The position numbers and the translations under genes were made by a program. Positions 15,818 through 25,263 of a stretch of 64,000 bases of DNA are shown in pieces. Source of the DNA: Paracoccaceae bacterium (GTDB lineage: Bacteria; Pseudomonadota; Alphaproteobacteria; Rhodobacterales; Rhodobacteraceae); contig JAGXGW010000061.1 in assembly GCA_024636555.1 (NCBI GenBank), positions 150,917 through 214,916 on the forward strand. Reading direction: 5' to 3'. The number at the start of each line of letters is the position of its first letter. Position 1 is the stretch's first letter. The notes under the pieces are model-generated. The model was given only the letters and a program-made list of their open reading frames with translations, did not search any database and was not told the DNA's origin.

Positions 15818-17290
15818 ATGCGGTTTCTGCGCCAAAGCCTGACTGGCCTGTTCCTGACACTCCTGACGCTGGCCCTGTTGACCATGGCGGGCCAGACGAT
15901 CCGCGAGGCGGTGCAGGACCGGATGGCGCGGGAGGCAAGAATGCCTGCGGTGCAGGAGCGTATTTTCTCGGTCAATGTGGTGGAGGCGCGTTTCGAGACG
16001 GTCAGCCCCGTGCTCACGGCCTTCGGGCAGGTGCAAAGCCGCCGGATGCTGGAGATCCGCCCCGCTGTCGGTGGGCGCGTGATGGAGCTGGCTCCCGCAT
16101 TTGTCGAAGGTGGCGCAGTGACCGAGGGACAGGTGCTGTTGCGTCTTGATCCCGCTGATGCGCAATCGGCGCTGGCACGCGCAGAGAACGATCTGACGGA
16201 TGCAACGGCCGAGGCGCGTGATGCGGCGCAGGCCATCCAACTGGCACGCGAAGAGGTCGCCGCCGCCGAAGAGCAGGCGGCCTTGCAGGAGCGTGCGGCG
16301 GCGCGACAGCGTGATATTGCGGCGCGCGGGATCGGTTCGGAAGCGGCGGTCGAGTTGGCAGAACTGTCTGCCAGTTCCGCGCGGCAGTCCATTCTGGCAC
16401 GGCGTCAGGCGCTGGCGCAGGCCGAGGCGCGGCTGGCGCAATCCACCACGGCACAGACCCGCGCGGAGATCGCGCTCGCCGAGGCGGAGCGGCGGCTGGA
16501 GGATACGGTGCTCCGTGCACGCTTTGCTGGTATGCTGAGCGGTGTGACGCTGGTGGAGGGCGGGCTGGTGTCGGCCAATGAACAGCTTGGCCAGTTGATT
16601 GATCCCGACCGGCTGGAAGTGGCCTTTCGCGTCTCCACGGGCCAGTATCTGCGCCTGCTGGATGATGCGGGACGCCTGCGCGATCTGCCGCTGCGGGTGC
16701 GGCTGGATATGTTTGGTGCGGATATGGAGCGGGCAGGGCGGTTGAGCCGTGCCAGCGCGGCTGTGGCCGAGGGGCAATCGGGGCGGTTGCTCTATGCGAC
16801 GATCGCTGATCCCTCCGGTCTGAAGCCCGGTGATTTCGTTACGGTCGAGGTGCAGGAACCACCGCTGGAGCAGGTCGTGCGCCTGCCCGGATCGTCGATG
16901 GACAGTTCCGAAACCGTGCTGGTGCTTGGCGAGAATGACAGGCTGGAAGTGCTACCGGTGACGCTGATGCGCCGACAGGGGAACGACATTCTGGTAAGGG
17001 GAGAGGCGCTTGAAGGGCGCGAAGTTGTTGTGGAACGCTCGCCGCTGCTGGGCGCGGGGATCAGGGTCAGCCCGCTGCGTGGGCCAGACAAGGATGATCA
17101 GGCGGATGCGATGCAAACGCGGCCCGATCTGCTGGAACTGACAAGCGAGCGGCGCGCGCGGCTGATCACATTTGTCGAGGCCAACGACCGGATGCCCGAC
17201 GATGTCCGCACGCGTCTGTTGACGCAGCTTCAGGCCGATCGTGTGCCCGCCGACGTGGTGCAGCGGCTTGAACAGCGGATCGGGGGTTGA
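15818..17290 (+). CDS. RND efflux periplasmic adaptor (membrane fusion protein)
   Basis: 490 residues: an N-terminal membrane helix (about 5-26), a lipoyl-like half (GQVQSRRMLEIRPAVGGRV...), a long Ala/Gln/Glu coiled-coil hairpin (about 125-215), then the second lipoyl half (DTVLRARFAGMLSGVTLVEGG) and beta-barrel domains. This is the HlyD/AcrA architecture that links an inner-membrane RND pump to an outer-membrane channel. A C-terminal helical extension (about 425-490) goes beyond the usual fold. The next gene is the pump itself, overlapping or 5 bases away. No TolC-type gene is present here. Confidence 0.93.
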   Translation: MRFLRQSLTGLFLTLLTLALLTMAGQTIREAVQDRMAREARMPAVQERIFSVNVVEARFETVSPVLTAFGQVQSRRMLEIRPAVGGRVMELAPAFVEGGAVTEGQVLLRLDPADAQSALARAENDLTDATAEARDAAQAIQLAREEVAAAEEQAALQERAAARQRDIAARGIGSEAAVELAELSASSARQSILARRQALAQAEARLAQSTTAQTRAEIALAEAERRLEDTVLRARFAGMLSGVTLVEGGLVSANEQLGQLIDPDRLEVAFRVSTGQYLRLLDDAGRLRDLPLRVRLDMFGADMERAGRLSRASAAVAEGQSGRLLYATIADPSGLKPGDFVTVEVQEPPLEQVVRLPGSSMDSSETVLVLGENDRLEVLPVTLMRRQGNDILVRGEALEGREVVVERSPLLGAGIRVSPLRGPDKDDQADAMQTRPDLLELTSERRARLITFVEANDRMPDDVRTRLLTQLQADRVPADVVQRLEQRIGG

Positions 17291-17295
17291 GCGGG

Positions 17296-20200
17296 ATGGC
17301 GCGTGACATTCCCCGGACGGCAGGCGGCCTGCTGTCCTATTTCACGCGTCACCGCACGGCGGCGAACCTGCTGCTGGTGGTCATGGTCGTGGCGGGGCTG
17401 TTCGCTGCGCCCAACATGCGCGCGCAGTTTTTCCCCGATGTTGTGATCGACAGCGTCTCTGTCAGTGTCACATGGCAGGGCGCGGGGGCCGAGGATGTGG
17501 ACCGCGCCATCGTGCAGGTGATGGAGCCGGCCTTGCTGGCGGTGGAGGGGGTTGCCTCCTCCTCGGCCTCCAGCCGCGAAGGGCGCGCAACGATCCAGCT
17601 CGAGTTCGAGCCGGAGTGGGATATGGGCCGCGCCGCCGAGGATGTGCAATCGGCGGTGGATCAGGTCACGACCCTGCCGGATGAGGCCGAAGAGCCGCGC
17701 GTGCAGCGCGGGGCGTGGCGTGACAGGGTCACCGATGTGGTCATCACGGGGCCCGTCGGCGTGGACCAGTTGGCGCGTTTTGCCGATGAACTGGTGACGC
17801 GGCTTTTTGCGCAAGGGATCACCCGCACCACGGTGCGCGGTGTGGCGGCACCTGAAACCTTGGTCGAGGTCGCGTCGGTCAATCTCATGGCGCATGATAT
17901 CACGATGGCCGAGATCGCGGCAGCGATCCGCGCCGAAGTCTCTGCCGATCCGGCGGGCGATGTGACGGGCGCGAATGCGCGGGTCAGGACGGGGACAGGG
18001 CGCACCAGCCCCGACCAGATCGCACAGATCATCCTGCGCTCCAATTTGGACGGCTCGGTGCTGCGGCTGTCGGATGTAGCGCGGGTAGAGCGGTTGGGCG
18101 TAGACCGGGACCGCGGCTATTTCGTCGGTGACAATCCGGCCATGACGGTGCGGGTGGACCGCTCTGCCAGCGGTGACGCGATCCGCGCACAGGCGCAGGT
18201 GGAGGCGGCAGCGGCCAGTTTGCAGGCGACCTTGCCTGCGGGCGTGACGGTGGACCTGATCCGTACGCGGGCCGAACAGATTACCGGGCGGCTTGACCTG
18301 CTCGTGAGCAACGGTCTGACCGGGCTGGTGCTGGTGGTGACGATGCTGTTTTTGTTCCTGAACGCGCGCACCGCTTTCTGGGTGGCGGCAGGGATTCCCG
18401 TGGCGATGCTGGCGGCGATTGCGCTGATGTATGCTTTCGGGCTGACGCTGAACATGATCAGCCTGTTCGGGCTGATCATCACGCTGGGTCTGGTGGTGGA
18501 TGATGCCATCGTGGTGGGCGAACATGCCGATGCCCGCCACCGGATGGGTGAACCCCCTGTCGTTGCCGCCGAGAACGCCGCGCGGCGCATGGCGATGCCC
18601 GTATTCGCCGCGATGCTGACAACGGTGATCGCCTTTCTAGGGCTGGTGGTGATCGGCGGGCGGATGGGTGGCCTGATCGCGGATATTCCGCTGACCGTTA
18701 TCGCGGTGCTGGCCGCCTCGCTGGTCGAATGTTTCCTGATCCTGCCGAACCACATGTCGCATGCGTTGGCCCATTCGGTGAAAGAGCATTGGTATGACAA
18801 ACCCAGCCGTTTTGTGAACCGTGGCTTCGACTGGCTGCGTGACAACGGGTTCCGGCCTTTGATGGCTCTGGTGATCCGCGCCCGCTATCCGGTGCTGGCG
18901 GGGGTGATCCTGCTGCTGGCGGTGCAGGTCGGATCACTGGTGCGCGGCGATGTGCCATGGCGGTTTTTCAACCCGCCCGAGCAGGGCAGCGTGACGGGCA
19001 GTTTCGCGATGCTGCCGGGGGCCAGCCGCGCCGATACGATGGAGATGATGCGCGAGATGCAGCGCGCCACCGCCGAGGTGGGCGCGCGCTACGAGGCCGA
19101 GCACGGGCGCAACCCCGTCGCTTATGTGATCGCCGAGATCGGCGGCAATCCGGGCCGCGCCCTGCCCGGCGCCGAGGAGACCGAGGCGGAACTGCTGGGC
19201 GGTATCTCGATCGAGATGATCGACGCTGACCTGCGGCCCTATTCCGCCTTCGCTTTTGTCGCGGATTTGCAGGAAGCGGTGCAAATGCATCCCTTGGCCG
19301 AGACGGTCAGTTTCCGGGGCTGGCGGTCCGGTCCGGCGGGAGAAGCGTTGAACGTTCAGTTTTACGGCGCAACCGCCGAAAGGTTGAAGGCCGCGAGCGA
19401 GGCATTGAAGACGGCACTTGCACCGTTCCCCGAAGTCTCGGCAGTCGAGGATACACTGTCCTATGACAAGGAAGAACTGATCCTCGACCTGACGCCACAG
19501 GGGCAGGCAATGGGTTTTTCCATCGAGGAGTTGAGCCGCGTGCTGCGCCACCGTCTCAACGGGATCGAGGCCGCGACCTATCCAGACGGGCCGCGTAGCG
19601 CGGCGATCCGTGTGGAACTGCCCGAGGGCGAATTGACCGCCGATTTCATGGAGCGGACGCAGTTGCGCGCCCCGTCGGGAACCTATGTGCCGCTGGCCGA
19701 TATCGTCAGCGTGCAGGCGCGGGCGGGCTTTTCGACCGTGCGGCGCGAGAACGGGCTGCGGGTGATCAGCGTGACCGGCGACATCTCCGAGGATGATCCG
19801 GCCCGCGCGGCGGAGGTGATGCAGGCGCTGCAAACCGAGATCCTGCCGCAGATCGCATCCGAGTTGCAGCTTGAATACAGGCAGGCGGGATTGTCGGAAC
19901 AGGAAAGCGAGTTCCTGTCGGATGCGCGGTCCGGCCTGATCCTGTGCCTGATCGGCATCTATCTTGTGCTGGCATGGATTTTCGCAAGCTGGAGCCGCCC
20001 CTTGGTGGTGATGGCTGTCATCCCGTTCGGGCTGGTGGGCACGATCTGGGGGCATGCCCTGTGGGATGTGCCGATGTCGATGTTCACCGTGGTGGGGCTG
20101 TTGGGGATGACGGGGATCATCATCAACGATTCCATCGTGCTGGTGACGACGATTGATTCGCATGCCCGTGATCGCGGTCTGGTCCCGGCCATTATCGACG

Positions 20201-20682
20201 GTACTGCAGATCGTTTGCGCGCGGTGATGCTGACGACGCTGACCACCGTGCTGGGGCTGGCGCCTTTGCTCTACGAGACATCGTCGCAGGCGCAATTTCT
20301 CAAGCCCACGGTGATCACGCTGGTCTACGGGCTGGGCTTCGGCATGGTGCTGGTGTTGTTGGTGGTCCCTGCACTGATCGCGATGCAGCATGACCTGGCG
20401 CGACAGTTCGTGGCCCTGCGGCGCGGTCTGCGGGTCCGGCGCAGCGCGCTGGCGCTGCGGCTTGCTTTGGCGGGCGGGTTGGTGTGGATGGCTGTCACGA
20501 CGGGATGGGTGGCCGTGACCGGGGCGCTGCCCGCCGCGTTGGCGCGGCTCGTGCCCAGCTTGGCGCAGGACGCACCGATGCTGGCGGCCTTCGGGCTGTT
20601 TCTGGCCGGAACGATCCTGTGTGTTGCGACCGCGTTGCTGGCCGTGATGCTGCAAAGGCCGCGCCGCCGAGTGGCAAGCTAG
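17296..20682 (+). CDS. RND efflux transporter permease with extended C-terminus
   Basis: 1128 residues from ATG 17296; a TTG at 17287 overlapping the adaptor stop is possible. Twelve RND helices with two large periplasmic loops are evident. The proton-relay Asp pair is in LGLVVDDAIVVGEHAD (about residues 400-415), and the second-half repeat GLLGMTGIIINDSIVL is in helix 10. It should export drugs, lipids or metals with the upstream adaptor. After the normal end (about residue 1035) there are roughly 90 additional residues containing two more hydrophobic segments. Substrate unknown. Confidence 0.94.
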   Translation: MARDIPRTAGGLLSYFTRHRTAANLLLVVMVVAGLFAAPNMRAQFFPDVVIDSVSVSVTWQGAGAEDVDRAIVQVMEPALLAVEGVASSSASSREGRATIQLEFEPEWDMGRAAEDVQSAVDQVTTLPDEAEEPRVQRGAWRDRVTDVVITGPVGVDQLARFADELVTRLFAQGITRTTVRGVAAPETLVEVASVNLMAHDITMAEIAAAIRAEVSADPAGDVTGANARVRTGTGRTSPDQIAQIILRSNLDGSVLRLSDVARVERLGVDRDRGYFVGDNPAMTVRVDRSASGDAIRAQAQVEAAAASLQATLPAGVTVDLIRTRAEQITGRLDLLVSNGLTGLVLVVTMLFLFLNARTAFWVAAGIPVAMLAAIALMYAFGLTLNMISLFGLIITLGLVVDDAIVVGEHADARHRMGEPPVVAAENAARRMAMPVFAAMLTTVIAFLGLVVIGGRMGGLIADIPLTVIAVLAASLVECFLILPNHMSHALAHSVKEHWYDKPSRFVNRGFDWLRDNGFRPLMALVIRARYPVLAGVILLLAVQVGSLVRGDVPWRFFNPPEQGSVTGSFAMLPGASRADTMEMMREMQRATAEVGARYEAEHGRNPVAYVIAEIGGNPGRALPGAEETEAELLGGISIEMIDADLRPYSAFAFVADLQEAVQMHPLAETVSFRGWRSGPAGEALNVQFYGATAERLKAASEALKTALAPFPEVSAVEDTLSYDKEELILDLTPQGQAMGFSIEELSRVLRHRLNGIEAATYPDGPRSAAIRVELPEGELTADFMERTQLRAPSGTYVPLADIVSVQARAGFSTVRRENGLRVISVTGDISEDDPARAAEVMQALQTEILPQIASELQLEYRQAGLSEQESEFLSDARSGLILCLIGIYLVLAWIFASWSRPLVVMAVIPFGLVGTIWGHALWDVPMSMFTVVGLLGMTGIIINDSIVLVTTIDSHARDRGLVPAIIDGTADRLRAVMLTTLTTVLGLAPLLYETSSQAQFLKPTVITLVYGLGFGMVLVLLVVPALIAMQHDLARQFVALRRGLRVRRSALALRLALAGGLVWMAVTTGWVAVTGALPAALARLVPSLAQDAPMLAAFGLFLAGTILCVATALLAVMLQRPRRRVAS

Positions 20683-20717
20683 GTCAAAAGGCGATCAGAT
20701 GTGCGCCGCAACAGCGC

Positions 20718-21596
20718 TCAGGGGCCTGTGCAGCCCTGAATGTCCACCGCGTGATCCGAACCCAGCACAGTGAACCGCAGCCCGGAGCGGTCCAGCGCAA
20801 AGGCCTGACCGGAGACGTGCACCAGTTCCGTGCGGGCATTCAGACGCCCTCCCGACCGGCTGCTTTCTGTTTCAGCGACCCAGACCTGCGGATCGGAGGA
20901 TTCGATCAGCACCGTCTCGGACTTGCCCGCGCTGGGCATGTCGATCGAGACACTGAGGCTCAGACCATCGCGGATCGGCGCCAAAGTGCAGGCAACTGTG
21001 CCGACGTTCGCCGCGCGCGCGGTAACCGGCTGATCGGCCAGAGCCGTGCGGATCATGGCTTGCTGCGGGTCTGAACCGGCGGCGGGCAGGTCCAGTGTGA
21101 AGTTGAATTCCAACGGCACGCAGATCGTCGAACAGACGCCGATCTGCATCCGCGCCGATATTTTGACCGGCTGTCCGGCATCCTGCGGCACGGCATGCAA
21201 CGGCAGGATCAGTTCACGGTCATATCCCACGGTTTTCATCCCGTTCTGGCTGAACACCTCAGGTGTTGGCCATACCGGCGTCACATGCGACAGATTGCGT
21301 GATCCGCTCAGATCCAGAGCGGGCGGAATTCCCGCATCGCCCGGCGCGCGCCAATATGTTTTCCAGCCGGGGGCAAGATCCAGATGCAGGGCCGCCATGT
21401 GGCTGCCATCGCCGGTGATCCATCCCGGCAATACCCTGATCAGCACCATATCGTCGGACGAGACGATCTGACCGCCTGCCTGCCGCGCCGAATTCGCATC
21501 GGACCGGGCCTGCTCGGGCGCTGCTGCGGCAAGGCAAAGACCGGCGACCAGACCAAGCGGCAAAGCGCGTATATTTGAAAAGCACGAGTATATCAT
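20718..21596 (-). CDS. Orphan DsbD/ScsB N-terminal-type periplasmic protein
   Basis: 292 residues from ATG 21596 with a signal peptide (about residues 1-32, ALPLGLVAGLCLAAAAPEQARS). The remainder resembles the N-terminal domain of ScsB/DsbD reductases, including LDLAPGWKTYWRAPGDAGIPP and a cysteine pair in IGVCSTICVP that would carry the exchangeable disulfide. The membrane and thioredoxin-like domains of full DsbD are missing. It may be a stand-alone disulfide acceptor in the periplasm; the electron donor is unknown. It is divergent from yqgE with a 177-base shared control region. Confidence 0.82.
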   Translation of the reverse strand: MIYSCFSNIRALPLGLVAGLCLAAAAPEQARSDANSARQAGGQIVSSDDMVLIRVLPGWITGDGSHMAALHLDLAPGWKTYWRAPGDAGIPPALDLSGSRNLSHVTPVWPTPEVFSQNGMKTVGYDRELILPLHAVPQDAGQPVKISARMQIGVCSTICVPLEFNFTLDLPAAGSDPQQAMIRTALADQPVTARAANVGTVACTLAPIRDGLSLSVSIDMPSAGKSETVLIESSDPQVWVAETESSRSGGRLNARTELVHVSGQAFALDRSGLRFTVLGSDHAVDIQGCTGP

Positions 21597-21739
21597 CGGC
21601 AAAAGTCATGCGCGAAACGCGGATCAAGGACAACTCACATTCCGGAGATGGTCTGTTACGCTCACCGCCTGTTTACTACGGTGCTTTAGAGACTGGCCTT
21701 GCACAGCGGCAATGCGGGGTGCAGTCTGGTGCCAGCTTC

Positions 21740-21769
21740 TGGCAACAATTCCAAAGCGACATATATAAT
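21740..21769 (+). promoter_or_regulatory. TATAAT box immediately before the yqgE start
   Basis: A perfect TATAAT at 21764-21769 lies four bases before the yqgE ATG, with a weak TGGCAA 18 bases upstream. No Shine-Dalgarno sequence separates them. If used, transcription would begin at or just inside the ATG, giving a leaderless message. Confidence 0.4.
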
Positions 21770-21773
21770 AAGC

Positions 21774-22385
21774 ATGAGCGATTCAGACCCACTGGACGAT
21801 TCGGACAGAACAGATCCGGCGGACGACCGTCTGGACCTGACCGGCAAGCTTTTGATCGCCATGCCCGCGATGGACGACCCGCGCTTTGCCCGGTCGGTCG
21901 TATTCATGTGCGCCCATTCCGAAGACGGGGCTATGGGGCTGATCATCAACAAACCGGTTACCGAGCTGAACCTGCGTGAATTGCTGGAGCAGGTGTCGAT
22001 CACGATCCCCGCTGACATGCCGGACCGGCCTGTCCATTTTGGCGGACCGGTCGAACATGCGCGTGGCTTCGTCTTGCATTCAGGGGATTATCAGTCGCGG
22101 GTGACCACGCTGGCACTGGCCGGACCGTTCGGGATGACCGCGACGGTGGATGTGCTCGAGGATCTGGCGTCGGGCCACGGACCGGACCGCGCGATTGTCG
22201 CACTTGGCTATGCCGGTTGGGGGCCGGGGCAGCTGGAGGGCGAGATCGCGCAGAACGGTTGGCTGACCGTGGACGCGACCCCCGATCTGGTGTTCGGCAC
22301 GCCGGACGGCGGCAAATGGGAAGCGGCGCTGCGCGGTCTCGGCGTGGAGGCGCTGGCGCTTTCCCCCTCCGCCGGGCGCGCCTGA
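21774..22385 (+). CDS. yqgE: YqgE/AlgH family protein
   Basis: 203 residues. The family core is clear: LTGKLLIAMPAMDDPRFARSVVFMCAH (residues about 23-49, split by the usual start), GLIINKP, FGGPVEHARGFVLHS and the AIVALGYAGWGPGQLEGEI segment. The first about 22 residues are an acidic, Asp/Ser-rich extension. The family is widespread and of unknown biochemical role (AlgH was named for an effect on alginate genes in Pseudomonas). The start ATG lacks a ribosome-binding site. Confidence 0.92.
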   Translation: MSDSDPLDDSDRTDPADDRLDLTGKLLIAMPAMDDPRFARSVVFMCAHSEDGAMGLIINKPVTELNLRELLEQVSITIPADMPDRPVHFGGPVEHARGFVLHSGDYQSRVTTLALAGPFGMTATVDVLEDLASGHGPDRAIVALGYAGWGPGQLEGEIAQNGWLTVDATPDLVFGTPDGGKWEAALRGLGVEALALSPSAGRA

Positions 22386-22409
22386 AGCTGCGGCAGCAGC
22401 GCTCCGCGC

Positions 22410-22434
22410 GGGGATATTTGTAGCAAGAAGAAGC
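22410..22434 (+). repeat. Dispersed TATTT/AAGAAGAAG intergenic element, copy 3
   Basis: Reads GGGGATATTTGTAGC then AAGAAGAAGC, 25 bases after the yqgE stop and in its sense. It lies between two convergent genes. It is one of the three best copies, with those at 9448 and 36189. Confidence 0.6.
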
Positions 22435-22444
22435 AGACGCGCCT

Positions 22445-23389
22445 TCAGGGGCGGGGTGCCGCGGCCCGGCGCAGCCGGTCGTTGATGGCACGGCCAAGCC
22501 CGGTTTCGGGAATCGGAGCGACCGCGATCATGGCGGCGTTCAGCGCGTCCAGCCTGTGCAGATGGGGGAAAAGGTTCGCGGCGGCCTCGGTCAGGGATCC
22601 TGTGGGCGAGAGGTTGAGATCACCCTCGACCGCGCCGAAGCCGAGCATCACGGCCCCTTCGGGCGCGGTGTCCATATTCAGTTGTACGGGGGCGTCGGGG
22701 GCGTAATGCGATACCATCTGGCCGGGCGCGGTGATGCTGTGCGGTGAAGTTTCCTGCACCGGAGGGGTGCCGAGCAAGGCGGTGATCGCTTCTATGGCCA
22801 AGCCGCCATAGCGCAGCAAGGTGGGCGTGCCAGTCAGGGACAGAATCGTGGATTCCAGCCCCACCGTACAAGGGCCGCCATCCAGAACCGCCGCGATCCG
22901 CCCCCCCAGCCCGGCAAGGACATGCGCGGCCGTGGTGGGACTGATCCGGCCCGAAGGGTTGGCGGAGGGCGCCGCCACGGGTCCGTCGAATGCAGTCAGA
23001 AGGGCTTGCGCGAGCGGATGGGCAGGCACGCGGATCGCAAGGCTGGGAAGGCCCGCCGTGACCAGATCGGACAGGCCCGCATCGGCGCGCAGGGGCAACA
23101 CCAGCGTCATCGGGCCGGGCCAGAAGGCGCGGGCCATCGCCTCGGCCTGATCGGACCATGTGACGTAGCGGCGCGCCAGATCGGCGCTGCCGACATGCAC
23201 GATCAACGGGTTGAAACGCGGGCGGCCTTTGGCCTCGAATATTCCGGCAACGGCAAGGCTGTTGCGGGCATCCGCGCCGAGGCCGTAGACCGTCTCGGTC
23301 GGAAAAGCGACGAGACGACCCTGTGCCAGGTACCCCGCCGCACGGGATATTCCCGCCGCATCGGGCCGGAGCGTTTCTGTGCTGATCAT
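22445..23389 (-). CDS. tsaC: L-threonylcarbamoyladenylate synthase, Sua5 type
   Basis: 314 residues. The YrdC/SUA5 N-terminal domain is clear (LVAFPTETVYGLGADA, about 29-44; KGRPRFNPLIVHV; SANPSGRISPTTAAHV, about 142-157), and the last about 110 residues form the extra C-terminal Sua5 domain with the SPHSITAPGQMVSHYAPDAPV linker. It makes threonylcarbamoyl-AMP for the t6A37 modification of ANN-decoding tRNAs. Sua5 length distinguishes it from short TsaC. The partner TsaBDE genes are elsewhere. Confidence 0.95.
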   Translation of the reverse strand: MISTETLRPDAAGISRAAGYLAQGRLVAFPTETVYGLGADARNSLAVAGIFEAKGRPRFNPLIVHVGSADLARRYVTWSDQAEAMARAFWPGPMTLVLPLRADAGLSDLVTAGLPSLAIRVPAHPLAQALLTAFDGPVAAPSANPSGRISPTTAAHVLAGLGGRIAAVLDGGPCTVGLESTILSLTGTPTLLRYGGLAIEAITALLGTPPVQETSPHSITAPGQMVSHYAPDAPVQLNMDTAPEGAVMLGFGAVEGDLNLSPTGSLTEAAANLFPHLHRLDALNAAMIAVAPIPETGLGRAINDRLRRAAAPRP

Positions 23390-23544
23390 CCTGTAAAGTC
23401 CAATGACGCCGCGTTTTTGTTGAAGGCGGCACCGGATCGCGTCACCTTGAAAGTATTAACTGCATACCTGCGCCTTGCGTCATTGCCAAGTATCCGGCCC
23501 TAAGGGCCATCTGGCGCGACCGTGGGACCGGGAGGAGACATGCC

Positions 23545-25263
23545 ATGAGTTACCGCGCCCCTGTCGAGGAGTTCCGCTTTATCTTCAACCACGTCGCTGA
23601 TCTGGACCGCGTCATCGCCACGGAACGTTTCGCGGATGCGACTGCGGATGTGACCGATGCGATCCTGATCGAGGCCGGCAAGCTGTGCGAAGACAAGCTT
23701 GCCCCGTTGCAACGCGCGGGAGACCAGCATCCGGCGCGTCTGGAAAACGGCAAGGTCCGCACCACGCCGGGCTATGCCGAGGCTTATGGCGCGATTGCCG
23801 AGGGCGGCTGGGTCGCGATTGCCGCGAGCCCCGAATTCGGCGGTATGGGTCTGCCGATGGCCGTGACCACCGCCGTGAACGAGATGATGAGCGGGGCCTG
23901 CCTGTCGTTGCAATTGAACCCGCTGATGACACAGGGCCAGATCGAGGCGCTGGAGCATCACGCCAGCGACGCGATCAAGGCGATCTATCTGCCAAAGCTG
24001 GTCACCGGCGAATGGTGTGGCACGATGAACCTAACGGAGCCGCAAGCGGGCAGCGATGTCGGCGCGCTCAGCACGAAGGCGGTGCCGAATGGCGATGGCA
24101 GCTATGCGATTACAGGGCAGAAAATCTATATCAGCTGGGGCGACAACGATTTCAGCGGCAATGTCTGCCATCTGGTGCTGGGACGCCTGCCGGACGGCAA
24201 GCCCGGCACCAAGGGGATCAGCCTGTTTCTGGTGCCCAAGCTCATCCCGGATGCGCATGGCAATCCCGGCGTGGCCAATACGCTCAAGGTTGTCAGTCTG
24301 GAACACAAGATGGGCCTGCACGGCAGCCCGACATGCGTGATGCAATACGAGGGCGCGCAAGGCTGGCTGATCGGGGGAGAGCATGACGGCATGGCCGCGA
24401 TGTTCACGATGATGAACAACGCGCGGCTTGGCGTGGGCTCTCAGGGCATCGGTGTGGCCGAGGCGGCGACCCAGCATGCGCTGGCCTATGCCACAGATCG
24501 CAAGCAGGGGCGTACGCCTGTGGGTGACGGCAAGGGCTCGATCCTCGATCATGCCGATGTGCGCCGGATGCTGCTGACTATGAAGGCCGAGACCTTTGCG
24601 GCGCGTTCCATCGCGCTGGCCTGCGCGGTGGCGATCGACATGACCACTGCGACGGGTAAGGCCGAGTGCCGCGCGCGGGCTGCGCTTCTGACGCCCATCG
24701 CCAAGGCTTTCGGGACCGATACCGGCATTGCCGTTGCCGAGATGGGCTTGCAGGTCCATGGCGGCATGGGCTTTGTCGAGGATACCGGTGCCGCGCAGTT
24801 CAGCCGGGATGTGCGGGTGACCGCGATCTACGAGGGCACCAACGGGATTCAGGCGATGGATCTTGTGGGACGCAAGATGATGGATGGCGGCGAGGCGGCG
24901 TACCGGCTGCTGGACGAGATCGAGGCCCATGCCGAGAAGGCGCGCGCCACGAATCCCAATATGGCCGAGAAGGTCTGGCAAGCCTCGGAAACGCTGCGCG
25001 AGGCGGTGGAATGGCTTACCGCGCAATCCGATATGACCACGCGTTTCGCGGGATCGGTGCCGTTCTTGCGGGCCTTTGCCCGTGTGCTGGGCGCGCATTT
25101 CCATCTGCGGGCGGCGCAGGCCGAAGGCGGCGAGGGCCCGCGCGTCAAGCTGGCGCGCTTCTACATCAACCGGCTGCTGCCCGAACATGGCACCTTGCTG
25201 GCGCAGGCCATGGCGGGTGCGGAGGATCTTTACGCGATGACGGACAAGGAGCTGTGCGCGTGA
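23545..25263 (+). CDS. Acyl-CoA dehydrogenase, DmdC-like
   Basis: 572 residues, close to the length of 3-methylmercaptopropionyl-CoA dehydrogenases (DmdC) and longer than ordinary acyl-CoA dehydrogenases because of a C-terminal extension. FAD/substrate motifs MNLTEPQAGSDVGA and YISWGDNDF and the catalytic-Glu motif YEGTNGIQAMDLVGRK are present. GGAGGAG lies eight bases before the ATG at 23545; an out-of-frame ATG five bases upstream is ignored. In marine alphaproteobacteria such enzymes act in DMSP demethylation or fatty acid oxidation. Paralogues are common, so the exact substrate is uncertain. The stop overlaps the next gene (GTGA). Confidence 0.9.
   Translation: MSYRAPVEEFRFIFNHVADLDRVIATERFADATADVTDAILIEAGKLCEDKLAPLQRAGDQHPARLENGKVRTTPGYAEAYGAIAEGGWVAIAASPEFGGMGLPMAVTTAVNEMMSGACLSLQLNPLMTQGQIEALEHHASDAIKAIYLPKLVTGEWCGTMNLTEPQAGSDVGALSTKAVPNGDGSYAITGQKIYISWGDNDFSGNVCHLVLGRLPDGKPGTKGISLFLVPKLIPDAHGNPGVANTLKVVSLEHKMGLHGSPTCVMQYEGAQGWLIGGEHDGMAAMFTMMNNARLGVGSQGIGVAEAATQHALAYATDRKQGRTPVGDGKGSILDHADVRRMLLTMKAETFAARSIALACAVAIDMTTATGKAECRARAALLTPIAKAFGTDTGIAVAEMGLQVHGGMGFVEDTGAAQFSRDVRVTAIYEGTNGIQAMDLVGRKMMDGGEAAYRLLDEIEAHAEKARATNPNMAEKVWQASETLREAVEWLTAQSDMTTRFAGSVPFLRAFARVLGAHFHLRAAQAEGGEGPRVKLARFYINRLLPEHGTLLAQAMAGAEDLYAMTDKELCA

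Noticed and set aside
18934..20655. 573-codon minus-strand frame opposite the RND permease
   Set aside because: Antisense to a clear RND transporter; extreme His/Gln/Arg content indicates a shadow frame.
23540..23545. ATG at 23540 as dehydrogenase start
   Set aside because: It is out of frame with the protein; the ATG at 23545 is in frame and well spaced from GGAGGAG.
24666..25259. N-terminal extension of the metallo-beta-lactamase-fold hydrolase
   Set aside because: The in-frame opening lies entirely inside the acyl-CoA dehydrogenase gene and has no recognisable domain; the GTG at 25260 gives a normal protein.
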